NCBI GenBank assembly: GCA_949710005.1
Contig: OX453285.1
Span: 5,929,632 to 5,993,631, forward strand
Direction: 5' to 3'
Length of the DNA stretch: 64,000 nt
From: Ricordea florida
Lineage: Eukaryota > Cnidaria > Anthozoa > Corallimorpharia > Ricordeidae
Both the position numbers and the translations under genes were made by a program. Positions 12,801 to 20,269 of this stretch are shown piece after piece (position 1 is the first letter of the stretch; each line of letters begins with the position of its first letter). The notes beneath the pieces were generated by a model that was not told where the DNA came from, ran no database searches, and saw only the letters and a program-made list of their open reading frames with translations.

Positions 12801-14008
12801 ATGAATCAACTGTGAATATCTCTTTTTCTCTTTGTATCAAGTGTGTAACCTTTTTTTTTCTTTTTTATTTTAACCCTTGCCCTCGCCTCGATTAGTCGAT
12901 TTTACTACTAGCGGGGACAAGCAATCTTGTAAAATTTTATGTATATATAAATAATAAAGTTCAGATCAGTTCAAGTTCAAGTTCAGTTCAAGTTCAAGTT
13001 TACTCCTCGTTGAGCAAGTTGATCGAATGGAAGGTGATTAATATTCTTTTTCAAGTTATTAATATACAGTTAATGTATGGTCCTGAGGGAAACAGTTAGT
13101 TTTGTTTTCCCGAGAGCCCTGATGTTTCCCAAGTCTCGGGAAACATCAGGGGCACGTGACCCAGATCCAGAATTGATCTGGGGCACGTGACCCAGCATGA
13201 ACCAATCACAGTGCTCGTTTTGTTGAGTGAAAGTCTAGGTACATAAAGACATATAAAACCCTTCCTATGTACGTTTCTATATCCATAGCCCGTAGATGTA
13301 CCTTAAAGCCAGACAGTGCACTTAACACGCCTCGTATTTGCCTCATTTTTACAACTCTTTGATATTCTGATAGAGCCTCATGCCTGTATTGACTAATGCA
13401 TCCCACGAAAGCGGCCTTAAAACGTCTTGTTTAGATAGCTGAAGGTTTGCTGGCAAAAAATTTCAGTTTGACTCAATAGCACTTGTATCAAGTTGAGTCC
13501 CGAGGTCTACTCTTGGCTGATAGTTTTCAGAACTCTCATATGTATGAAAAAAATTAATCGCCTATTGCAAGCATTTAAAACTTTTACATCCTCACTCAAA
13601 ATAAAAAGGCAGTATTAAAAGGCCATTTCTCATTTTGGTATGTCAAAATAATTAGACGCTATTAATGTAACAATTTGCTGCTTCGACAAGTTTTTGTTTT
13701 TATATCATTTTGTGGTGAAACTTCCTCCTAACTGGAGAATTTAGATCGATCTAGGTCTACAACCATTTGAAAACTAACAATCAAATGCTTATCCTCCAAA
13801 AGGACTATTGACGGTGGAGTAATGTTAATCATCGTTCTCTGTTACGATACAACCTTTAGTAGCTTCGTGTCTTTCTTACTACTTGTGGACTTGTTGAAGT
13901 TTTTCTAAAACTAAAGAACAAGTATGGAAACTCACCTTTACCTGCGACACCACTGAGCATGAGGTAACAAACAAGCAGCAAAGGTACCTGCCTTGCAGAG
14001 AGCATCAT
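636..14008 (-). CDS. Secreted multi-domain H-type-lectin-like / Kazal protein gene (9 exons, partial)
   Basis: Whole-gene span; exons are listed separately. Every exon is bounded by GT-AG and all junction phases match: signal exon ends in phase 1; 11286-11632, 9573-9737, 8799-8912 and 4317-4445 end in phase 0; 3376-3472 and the Kazal exon end in phase 1; the last two end in phase 0. The product has a signal peptide, then repeated beta-sandwich units with the H-type lectin pattern (aromatic start of strand, W-[VIL]-E-x5-F-x-[VA]-C and a later [DN]-W-x-A or D-Y-L), one follistatin/Kazal-like cysteine-rich module, and further lectin units. The ends of the lectin units fall across exon junctions, which supports the chaining. 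It is probably an extracellular carbohydrate- or matrix-binding protein (inference from family). The 3' end lies beyond the left edge. Introns hold a SINE, LINE and gypsy fragments and several MITEs. Confidence 0.8.
804..1332. other. Intron of the lectin gene
   Basis: Between exon 9 and exon 8. Translations on the minus strand give short scraps that loosely resemble the PPVVLTT strand but carry stops and lack clean splice sites. Nothing in it can be supported as coding. Confidence 0.5.
1333..1709 (-). CDS. Exon 8: fourth H-type-lectin-like unit
   Basis: Exon between TAATTGCAG (phase 1) and GTATGTG (phase 0), about 125 codons. It shows FKPFIFYPHQKIYVQLTVNH, then TPWVEGVNTTQFTACVTRAG and VDWVAYQGAP, the full set of unit landmarks. 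It ends CKAVTFPK, the linking Cys strand seen also at the end of exon 2. Confidence 0.82.
2389..2829. repeat. Two-copy direct repeat, period about 237 bp
   Basis: The segment beginning AAAGACTTCACTAAGTTTC at 2391 recurs at 2628. About 205 bp of each copy align with scattered substitutions and small indels, both ending GTCAAGTAGTCAA. It lies in the intron between exons 7 and 8. No coding content; a local tandem duplication. Confidence 0.8.
2966..3184 (-). CDS. Exon 7: follistatin/Kazal-like cysteine-rich module
   Basis: Phase 1-1 exon of 219 bp between TTTTCAG and GTAACT. It has ten cysteines in the order of a short EGF-like follistatin hairpin (CRNVNCTYESYC...CICRENC) followed by a Kazal core (EEQVCASNGRTFNNMCLLKR). 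Symmetric 1-1 phase is typical of shuffled extracellular modules. Kazal modules often bind or inhibit serine proteases; whether this one does is unknown. Confidence 0.8.
3376..3472 (-). CDS. Exon 6: third lectin unit, last part
   Basis: Exon between TTTTCAAAG and GTGATT, entering in phase 0 and leaving in phase 1. It encodes THFRVCMKD...NVTIDYLVIGG, completing the signature started in exon 5. Short exon of about 32 codons. Confidence 0.72.
3572..3860 (+). repeat. tRNA-derived SINE
   Basis: The head has a tRNA-like pol III promoter: box A-like GTGCAGTGGCGGAGCGCTTGG and box B GGTTCGATTCC. The body is the same as the element at 24583-24790 (CTCCGGTTTTCCTCC region), and the 3' end runs into an ATT microsatellite. 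No CCA-type intact cloverleaf is present, so it is a SINE rather than a tRNA gene. Confidence 0.75.
4317..4445 (-). CDS. Exon 5: third lectin unit, first part
   Basis: Phase-0 exon between TTTTCATAG and GTAAAGT. It encodes FDEPFFKPPVVLTTVFNAA, the classical first strands of an H-type lectin unit, then LLTWME, the first half of the central signature. The exon was found by translating the minus strand; it is shorter than 60 codons. Confidence 0.75.
4446..4989. other. Intron, no feature seen
   Basis: AT-rich sequence between exon 5 and a LINE fragment. No open frame, splice pair or repeat I can support. Confidence 0.4.
4990..5570 (+). pseudogene. LINE reverse transcriptase fragment, decayed
   Basis: Plus-strand translation gives recognisable non-LTR RT pieces: a region with YQSGFRAIHSTVTALLEATD (the QSGFR...ST..AL motif before the palm), a VDHNIL-type segment after a frameshift, then a frame-broken remnant of the YADD active site near 5430-5460. 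Several frameshifts and a deletion between palm motifs. Dead element in an intron. Confidence 0.65.
5790..7000 (-). pseudogene. Ty3/gypsy gag-pol fragment, decayed
   Basis: From right to left: gag zinc knuckle (CHRCGKMNHYQSLC near 6725), a retropepsin with FQVDTGSECDLLP (catalytic DTG, near 6545), and reverse transcriptase pieces (IRICLDPRDLN near 6050, then VVDAKDGFWQ and TAFNTPFGRYRRLRMPFG down to about 5830). It ends abruptly before the rest of RT and integrase. A stop separates protease from RT. Its gag part is further broken by the 88-bp foldback element at 6760-6847. Confidence 0.75.
6760..6847. repeat. 88-bp foldback MITE with 9-bp target duplication
   Basis: Near-perfect palindrome starting TAGTCTCCCTCG and ending CGAGGGAGACTA, with arms of about 40 bp. 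ACCAAATGC is present on both sides (6751-6759 and 6848-6856). A 9-bp duplication is the usual size for Mutator-like (MULE) transposons. It interrupts the gypsy gag just before the zinc knuckle. Confidence 0.8.
7001..8798. other. Intron, no feature seen
   Basis: Contains a poly-C tract near 7694-7708 and short AT-rich stretches. No domain, convincing exon or clear repeat structure was recognised on either strand. Confidence 0.4.
8799..8912 (-). CDS. Exon 4: second lectin unit, last part
   Basis: Phase-0 exon between GTTCTAG and GTAAGTA. It opens with NWVAYENYS, the conserved strand that closes a lectin unit, and ends KYALCR, which runs into the TMKFDEPFF start of exon 5. Confidence 0.78.
9235..9310 (-). 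repeat. Short Penelope-like terminal fragment
   Basis: Matches the end of the Penelope-like element further right: ATACCACCGTAAGGT and CTGACGTTTCGAGCGTTA as at 18360-18405. Only this tip of about 75 bp is present. It shows the family is scattered in the genome. Confidence 0.6.
9573..9737 (-). CDS. Exon 3: second lectin unit, first part
   Basis: 165-bp phase-0 exon between TTATTCCAG and GTAAGTC. It encodes the IPKLHVTVQHM strand followed by LVWIENISPSEFEVCIQES, the central W...E...F.VC signature. Same length class and phase as exon 9 (636-803). Confidence 0.8.
10015..11090 (-). pseudogene. LINE 3' portion (end of RT ORF and 3' region), interrupted
   Basis: Minus-strand translation gives the conserved C-terminal part of a CR1/L2-type RT ORF (NRQLVQKFAARIISGT...FELITP, then LKNLRWLPVK). 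The two halves are separated by the 248-bp MITE at 10551-10798; removing it with one 4-bp target copy would put ITP and SLKNL in frame. The remainder down to about 10015 is AT-rich 3' region. No 5' part is present. Confidence 0.65.
10551..10798. repeat. MITE inserted in LINE, GGAG target duplication
   Basis: Inverted ends share TTTACCATTTACCACAAATT on both sides. GGAG flanks both ends (10547-10550 and 10799-10802). No coding capacity. The insertion is after the LINE died or at least independent of it, since it breaks the RT C-terminal region. Confidence 0.7.
11286..11632 (-). CDS. Exon 2: first H-type-lectin-like unit
   Basis: Acceptor ATTTCAAG and donor GTAAGA bound an open exon of about 115 codons. 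It shows the unit pattern IHFSQAH...FLWVEGV...FRACVVEGG...TIDWFALQG and ends with a Cys-containing strand (QCNRVAFKN) that leads into the next unit. Very similar in layout to exon 8 (1333-1709), so the two arose by duplication. Confidence 0.8.
12007..12140. repeat. 134-bp foldback MITE with 6-bp target duplication
   Basis: Ends GGGCTCCTTCTCCGTGTACC and its inverse (one mismatch). AAAGTG is present immediately outside both ends (12001-12006 and 12141-12146). Too small to code for anything. Confidence 0.75.
12640..12995 (+). repeat. LINE-like 3' end with TTCAAG tail
   Basis: A T-rich block, then AACCCTTGCCCTCGCCTCGA, then AATAATAAAGTTCAG and a short TTCAAG/TTCAG tandem tail. This is the layout of many marine invertebrate LINE 3' ends, where the simple repeat is the priming site. 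No RT sequence is attached. Confidence 0.45.
13936..14008 (-). CDS. Exon 1: start codon and signal peptide
   Basis: Two adjacent ATGs (14008 and 14005) open a 24-codon stretch with a short basic start and a Leu/Val/Cys-rich core ending Ser-Gly-Val-Ala-Gly, a typical secretory signal. The exon ends AAAG|GTGAGT, a strong donor in phase 1, matching the acceptor at 11633-11634. The first ATG is taken as the start because no earlier in-frame ATG or acceptor is obvious. Confidence 0.75.
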
Positions 14009-14087
14009 GTCTTGCCTGTTTAATTTGATGTGATCTCCCTTCTTACAAGGATCTGCTCAGGAGGTAGTTTATATTACGAGGTAACCT

Positions 14088-14706
14088 GATAGCAGGAATC
14101 AAAACTCTTGTGCGCGAGGAAGCCCAAGCATCACGTATTTCAGCACAGTGTAGCCAATTTTAGCTATGACGAGGTCATCAGAACAATAGTGATTAAAATA
14201 TAATATTTATTTACTTGATAGCAGGAATCCAAACTCTTGTGCGCGCACATTAAAGGCCCAAGGATGGCGTGTTTCAGCATAGTCTGGCCAACCTTTGCTT
14301 TGACGAGGTCATCGGAACAATAGTGATTAAAATATACTAATATTTATTTACTCGATAACAGGAATCCAAACTCTTGTTTACACGCATTGGAGGAAGTCCA
14401 AGGATGGCGTGTTTCAGCACAGTCCGGCTAACGTTTGCTTTGACGAGGTCATCGGAACAATAGTGATTAAAATATACTAATATTTATCAACTTGATAGCA
14501 GGAATCCAAACTCTTGTGCGCGCGCATTAGAGGAAGACCAATGATCACGTGTTTCAGCACAGCCTGGCCCGACTTTCGCTTTGACGAGGTCATCGGAACA
14601 CTAACAGGAATCCAAACTCTTGTTGCACGCATTGGAGGAAGTCCAAGGATGGCGTGTTTCAGCACAGTCGGGCTAACGTTTGCTTTGACGAGGTCATTGG
14701 AACAAT
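14088..14706. repeat. Minisatellite, about 125-bp unit, five copies
   Basis: The unit reads AGCAGGAATCCAAACTCTTG, then a CGCGC-rich stretch, CGTGTTTCAGCACAG, then GACGAGGTCATCGGAACA and an AT-rich linker. Starts are near 14088, 14217, 14357, 14497 and 14605; the last copies lack the AT-rich linker. It sits just upstream of the signal-peptide exon of the lectin gene, so it overlaps the likely promoter region. Confidence 0.85.
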
Positions 14707-16849
14707 AAACAGTAAGGCCTGGTTCAAGCGTCGAGCTTTTCATGTACCGAGCCTAATGCAATGAGAAAAAGTTGGGGGTCTCGCTGAAAAAAGAAATGCT
14801 GCCAGAACATGAAAATCGGACAGTTATTTAGTCGTTTGGAGTAGCCGTTTAGAATTTTTCTGCCTATCACAAGGTTTCATTTTATTTTAAAAGAAGTGCA
14901 GTAAAAATCCTTTTCAGTTCGTGAATTCTCTTTTCTACGTAATCAATAGGTTTTCAGAAATTGACGTAAGTGCAGAGATGAAAAACACGGAAGTAATTGA
15001 GCCACGTACTTAACAGGCAATTATCCAAACCAAAAGGCCTCTCAAGCACAAAAAACTACGTTATGTCTCTTTTGGTATTTAAAAAATATCACGTTTAGTA
15101 AAATTTCCTTACATCCGCTACAAATGACATAAAATAAAATAAGAGGAATAGTGGCAGAATATGGTAACTGTAGTATTAATCGTTCTAAGGAATTTGACTT
15201 TCTTATATTTACTTGGGCTACTACCACAGGTAGCCGAGTCTAGGTTTACCTTTTCGCTCTATCAGTCTATCAGTCTGTCTATCGACAACAGGGACCTTAA
15301 GACTGAGGTTTCTCCTCGTTTCCTTCAAACCGCGAACGGCAAAAAGTCACGTGACTCCAATCTTGCCGTCGCGTTTGACGTTTGAGGTTCAGGTTTCAAC
15401 TTCGCGGAGGGTGTCTAGAGGTAACTGAATTACGGCAGGGGTTTTCGCTAGTTTAACGAACATAAAGCCACGATCGGGCTTCAAATTCGCTTTCTTTGAA
15501 GATCCATCCCGATGACTAGGAGGTTCATCTGTGTCAGTCGCGAGATCACAAGAATTACCAACCGCGTAACTTGGTTGCATCGTCATAAACAAACATGGCC
15601 GTCGTCCAGTAATCCATACTACGAAGACATTTGATGGTCACAAATGGTTTTAAAGTTATATCACAGCTAACAATGAAACATCATTATCCTGTTTATTAAA
15701 AATCAGAACTCTAGTAATGTATTTTGACAAGAAGTGCTGATTTCCAAATCATACTACTACCGTCACATCGGATGCCTTGATAAAACTAGCCCTCAAATCT
15801 TAAAGCTAGATTTTGCAAATACAGCGAACGTCGAACGGTAAACTGCTAGCTGGCGTTTGCCGTTTGCGGTTTAAGAGGGAAACCTCAATCTTGACTAACC
15901 GCAGACGCCTTTGGGTATTGTTATTATGAAAACAGGGCTGCGCACGAGGTCATCAAGTTATTGCACCATCGATGTTGGATGCGAAAGATGTGTACTCTGC
16001 TTATGTTCGGGTTTCTCCTTGGAATGCTCAAAAAGCTGAAGTTAATACACAAATTTTGTACAGCGACAAGACACGTGTCGTTGGATGCCTCGAGTCAACA
16101 ATTTGTCTAAGACAACATTACGCGAATAAAGGAGGTTATAAGGATGTTTTTCATCTAATTTAAATTTTTGGTAGCATTTTTGGATGAAGTTCTCTCAATT
16201 ACGGTCTGTCTCATGCGTGGTCGGGTGGAAAATAGTTGCAAGACAAAGACTTGGCAACAAAAGCGTGACAACACTCAAAGTTATTTAAGACTGTTTCTAA
16301 AATCTGTTGAATTTGTTGATTGTTTATAATAACGATCTTGGTAATTACGACCGCGAAACGGCTAACAAACCTATCAAATCGGAGAATATGTTTGTCAGCC
16401 CGAATTCCCTCGGGCCTCTTAACAAAATCATGTCTGGATTCTTTTCTTATTCAAACTCAAGTTTTTTTTTTCCTGCGTGGTCGTGCGGAATAGTATATTC
16501 GATTGAGGAGTAATATTGTTGTTTCTCCCACTTTTTTTTGCGGTCGTGGAACCAGCCATATAGTATACAACATATACAAACCTAAGGCGTAAACTGACAT
16601 TCACGTTTGTTCGAAGCAGTATTATAAAGTGTAGCTCGATTGAACGCTCCCGAGAGCGTCTAGTTATTCTAACGGTACTGGGATTTTGGTGTTGCAGGGA
16701 TGCCCTTCTTGTCTTGCAATTATGTTGCTCAGACACCAAGGCCAGCGTGAAGCTAGATGGTCTTTTTTCTACAAAGTGATAAGATATCAATTGGCAAGTA
16801 TTTAGCTTAACAATGTCAGGAAGCTTAATTAGGCCAAGATTTACAGAAT
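14707..16849. other. Intergenic, no feature seen
   Basis: Short open frames on both strands have no family resemblance, no splice logic and ordinary composition. Nothing supported. Confidence 0.4.
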
Positions 16850-17815
16850 GAGGCGTAATGTGATCACGAAGTGGAACGTTATTAATAACTCTTACAACTT
16901 TGTTGTAGCTTTACCAATTGCGATAATGGATCTTCGTAATTATTACCCCACAAAATGAAACCATAGTTTAAATAAGGGTAGACAAGTGCATAATAAATAC
17001 TTATCAAGGCCTGGGTTGTTACATGTCGCTTCAGTTTTGCGATGATATTTACACTTCTACAGACTTTACTACTAATATGGTCAATATGATCATGCCAAGA
17101 CAAAAAGCGATCAATGACCAATCCTAGGTGTTTAATGCTCTTCGACTGCTCAAGATATTGTTTGGCAACTTTTAGAGGAGGGCATAAATTAGAAGTAACT
17201 TTTTGTCTCGGTTGGAAAACCAGGTATTTTGTTTTACTTAAATTCAGAGTTAATCTATTTGAACAAAGTCATTTATAAATTGCTGGTAATTGAGAATTTA
17301 TTTGTTGTAGCAATAAATCTAAATCCTTACAAGCCGCAGTCAGCGTCGTATCATCGGCAAATAGTCTTATGGAAAAGTAGTTTGTTGCATTAACAATATC
17401 ATTTATACAAACTAGGAAAAGAACCTGACCTAAGATCGATCCTTGGGGTACTCCTGAATTTACTTCTAGGAAGTCAGATTCAACGCCATTGACAAACACT
17501 TTTTGCTTCTTTTTGTTTAGCTAAGACCTAAACCTCTGATTTTCAATGTCTCGTATGCCATATACGTCAAGTTTTGATAAGATAGAACTGATGATTGACT
17601 GTATCTGAAAATGCTTTACTTAGAACTAGAAATATGGAAATGGCATAACTTTCTTCGTCAAGGACTGTCCAGCGTTATCTCTTCTATAAGGTCTACCAAA
17701 GAGTTATCCGTGGTCATGCCAGATCTAAGGCCATGTTGATTTGGTACGAAAATGTCTTCGTAGGTGAGATAAGATGATAATTTGTTGAGAATGCACCTCT
17801 CAAAAATTTTACTTT
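16850..17815 (-). pseudogene. LINE reverse transcriptase, second half
   Basis: Reading leftwards on the minus strand: ERCILNKLSSYLTYEDIF and QHGLRSG (upstream palm), then SGVPQGSILGQVLFLVCIND with FADDTTL (catalytic F-A-D-D), then SWHDHIDHISSKV and LVYPYLNYGFILWGN (thumb region). Several stops and frameshifts split it. It continues with the endonuclease and RT start at 22785-24350; the split falls inside the RT between the LSALSK region and IFERC. Confidence 0.75.
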
Positions 17816-18313
17816 GTGCCAGCAGAACTTTCATACGGCTTTAATCCTTCGTGCAAATACGAGACATAACTAACAGCAACAGTTTACTACAGAAATTTGT
17901 ATACACGCATAACTTGATCCAAACGTAAATTAACGAACGATGTGATGATATAATGACGCGATGATAAAACGATGAAACCATACAAAGATGCGATACAACG
18001 ATGCGGTAACGAAAACTAAAGGAAATGAACAAAATATCCGTGCATTACATACGAATCAGAACGTGATTACGAAATACAATAATGGTCAACGAATCTCAAT
18101 AAACGGAAACTTACATCTGTGTCCTTGTTACACCTTTCTGTCTTTAAAAACCGCATCGAGTCCATAAAACCGTAAACCGTAAAACCGTAGAAAACCTTAA
18201 ACTTGGCTAAACGTTCTGTTACAAAGAACTCACTATTATGAACACAAGCGTGGTCATCCGGGACCTACGACTAGGCCCAGACCACCGCAATGTCACGCAA
18301 ATGCATACAATTA
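17816..18313. other. Spacer between LINE and Penelope-like element
   Basis: AT-rich, with GATGATA/AACGATG-like short iterations near 17940-18010. Probably part of the inserted block that splits the LINE, but its origin is not recognised. Confidence 0.35.
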
Positions 18314-18526
18314 ACACAAGAAATTGGATAAGTCAAACGAGTTGATTAAGTAAGTTATACCACCGTAAGGTGAACGGGAGGTGCTGACGTTTTCGAGCGT
18401 TAGCATTTCGTCGGAGCGAATGAGAGGATTGTGGGTTACGTACAATTTATATAGAGAAGTTTGGAGCCATGCTATTGGTGGAACCATAGCAGTGTGTGAA
18501 TGGAAGTGAATAAATTAGATGAATGA

Positions 18527-19402
18527 TTAAATGAATGAGAAACGTTCGTTGATACCGTGGGGATTAAGAGAACCGAGTTGGAAGATAAACTTCTGTTCTA
18601 GGTTTTTACGGCTTTCCGTGTTGCCCTGATGCACGGAGAGGCCACATACCGCCATGTTGTGAGTTGAGTGGTTAGGTAGATTAAAGTGTCGCGCTACAGG
18701 TTTAGATTCATCTTTGTCATTTCGTTCGACGTCACGCAGATGTTCGCGGAAACGGTCACCTAATCTCCTTCCGGTCTCGCCGATGTATATCTTCTTGCAT
18801 AAGGTGCATTTTATGCAATAGATGACATTGGCGGAAATGCATGTGAAACGGTCGGTGATTTTAAACGATCGTTTAGGTCCTGCTATTTTGTCTGTGTTAT
18901 TGATGAAAGGGCAAGTTTTGCATCTTTTGCGTGTGCAGTTGAATGTGCCAGGTGATTCGTCTGATTTTAGTGTAATTCTAACTAAAAAATCGCTTACGTT
19001 TTTGTTACGTTTAAATGAGATGAGTGGTGGTAGTGATAAGATGCTGCCTGTTTCGTTGTCATTCTGAAGTAACTTGAAGTTCTTCAGAATGATGTTCTTA
19101 ACAGGTAGGTTGAGTGGGTGAAAAGTGAGTGTGAACGGTATTCTCTGGTTCTCTTCCTTTTGTGACGTTTGTGGTGCTGAGTGCTGGTCAGTTGTTAGGG
19201 CGCGTTGTTGAGCTGTCTTCACACAGCCACGGTTCTTGAAGAACTGGAGCATTTCTTCTGATTTGCTGGAAAAGTCCAACTCATCACTACATAAACGTCG
19301 AAGTCTGAGGAATTGAGAATATGGAATAGAATTTTTAACATGGCTGGGGTGAGAAGACGAGTGCAACAAATAACTATGAGAGTCTGTAGGTTTGTAGTAC
19401 AC
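18527..19402 (-). CDS. Penelope-like GIY-YIG endonuclease domain ORF
   Basis: 291 open codons. About residues 150-165 show CTRKRCKTCPFI, a Cys-rich linker typical of this family. Then VIYCIKCTLCKKIYIGETGR with the Y...Y-I-G core, RLGDRFREH with the catalytic-type Arg, and a downstream Glu in NLEQKFI. The upstream part is the linker after RT. The ORF is open, but the RT frames to its right are broken, so the element as a whole looks inactive. Confidence 0.75.
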   Translation of the reverse strand: MYYKPTDSHSYLLHSSSHPSHVKNSIPYSQFLRLRRLCSDELDFSSKSEEMLQFFKNRGCVKTAQQRALTTDQHSAPQTSQKEENQRIPFTLTFHPLNLPVKNIILKNFKLLQNDNETGSILSLPPLISFKRNKNVSDFLVRITLKSDESPGTFNCTRKRCKTCPFINNTDKIAGPKRSFKITDRFTCISANVIYCIKCTLCKKIYIGETGRRLGDRFREHLRDVERNDKDESKPVARHFNLPNHSTHNMAVCGLSVHQGNTESRKNLEQKFIFQLGSLNPHGINERFSFI

Positions 19403-19862
19403 ACTAGTTGATAGGCCGTTGTTGTGAATTGAAACGTTGATATCGAGAAAAGCTATTGAGGTTTCTGAAATTTACCAAGTATATTTTAATGCTGGGTGGA
19501 ACGAATTGACAGAGTTAATAAAATGCTCAAGTTCTTCCCTGGTGGATGAAGTTGCGCCAACGCAGTCGTCAATGTAGCGGCGATATAGGTTAGGTTTAGG
19601 TCCGTTGTATTGGCTGAAAAATTGGTTTTCAACGTAGCCTACGAAGAGATTGGCATAGCTAGGTCCCATTTTAGTGCCCATAGCGACACCATTAATTTGT
19701 TGGTAGTAGTTGTTGGAGAATGAGAAACAGTTGAGAGTAAAAACTAGTTCGGCAAGGCGAAGTAATGTTTCTGAACTGGGCTCTTTAGTAGAGCGCTGGT
19801 TGAAATAAAATTTGAGTGCTAGAAGTCCTTCGTTGTTCGGTATGACAGTGTATAGAGAAGTG
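19403..19862 (-). pseudogene. Penelope-like reverse transcriptase, partial
   Basis: Contains GTKMGPSYANLFVGYVE and LYRRYIDDCVGA, the palm motif and YIDD box of Penelope-like RTs. Frameshifts separate it from the endonuclease ORF, and the N-terminal half is missing. Confidence 0.7.
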
Positions 19863-20269
19863 ATCTAAACCTGTAGCGCGACACTTTAATCTACCTAACC
19901 ACTCAACTCACAACATGGCGGTATGTGCCTTTCCGTGCATCAGGGCAACACGGAAAGCCGTAAAAACCTAGAACAGAAGTTTATCTTCCAACTCGGTTCT
20001 CTTAATCCCCACGGTATCAACGAACGTTTCTCATTCATTTAATCATTCATCTAATTTATTCACTTCCATTCACACACTGCTATATGGTTCCACCAATAGC
20101 ATGGCTCCAAACTTCTCTATATAAATTGTACGTAACCCACAATCCTCTCATTCGCTCCGACGAAGGGCTAACGCTCGAAACGTCAGCACCTCCCGTTCAC
20201 CTTACAGTGGTATAACTTACTTAATCAACTCGTTTGACTTATCCAATTTCTTGTGTTTCAATTTCCCAC

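Larger units (their letters stand above)
11633..13935. other. Intron 1 of the lectin gene; only repeats seen
   Basis: Holds the MITE at 12007-12140, a LINE-type 3' tail near 12640-12995 and a palindromic block near 13080-13200. No exon supported. Confidence 0.5.
18314..20257 (-). mobile_element. Penelope-like element, decayed, with inverted terminal arms
   Basis: The two ends are inverted copies of each other (18314-18707 and 19863-20257, about 395 bp, few differences). Between them the minus strand carries an RT piece with the YIDD catalytic box and a GIY-YIG endonuclease. Penelope-like elements are known for RT plus GIY-YIG and for partial copies in inverted orientation. The right arm includes the C-terminal coding part of the endonuclease in reverse, so it is a second, 5'-truncated copy in opposite orientation rather than a true TIR. 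Confidence 0.8.

Noticed and set aside
13080..13200. Palindromic CATCAGGG/CCCTGATG block as a regulatory site
   Set aside because: Looks like a common dispersed repeat; no target duplication or gene start nearby to support a role.
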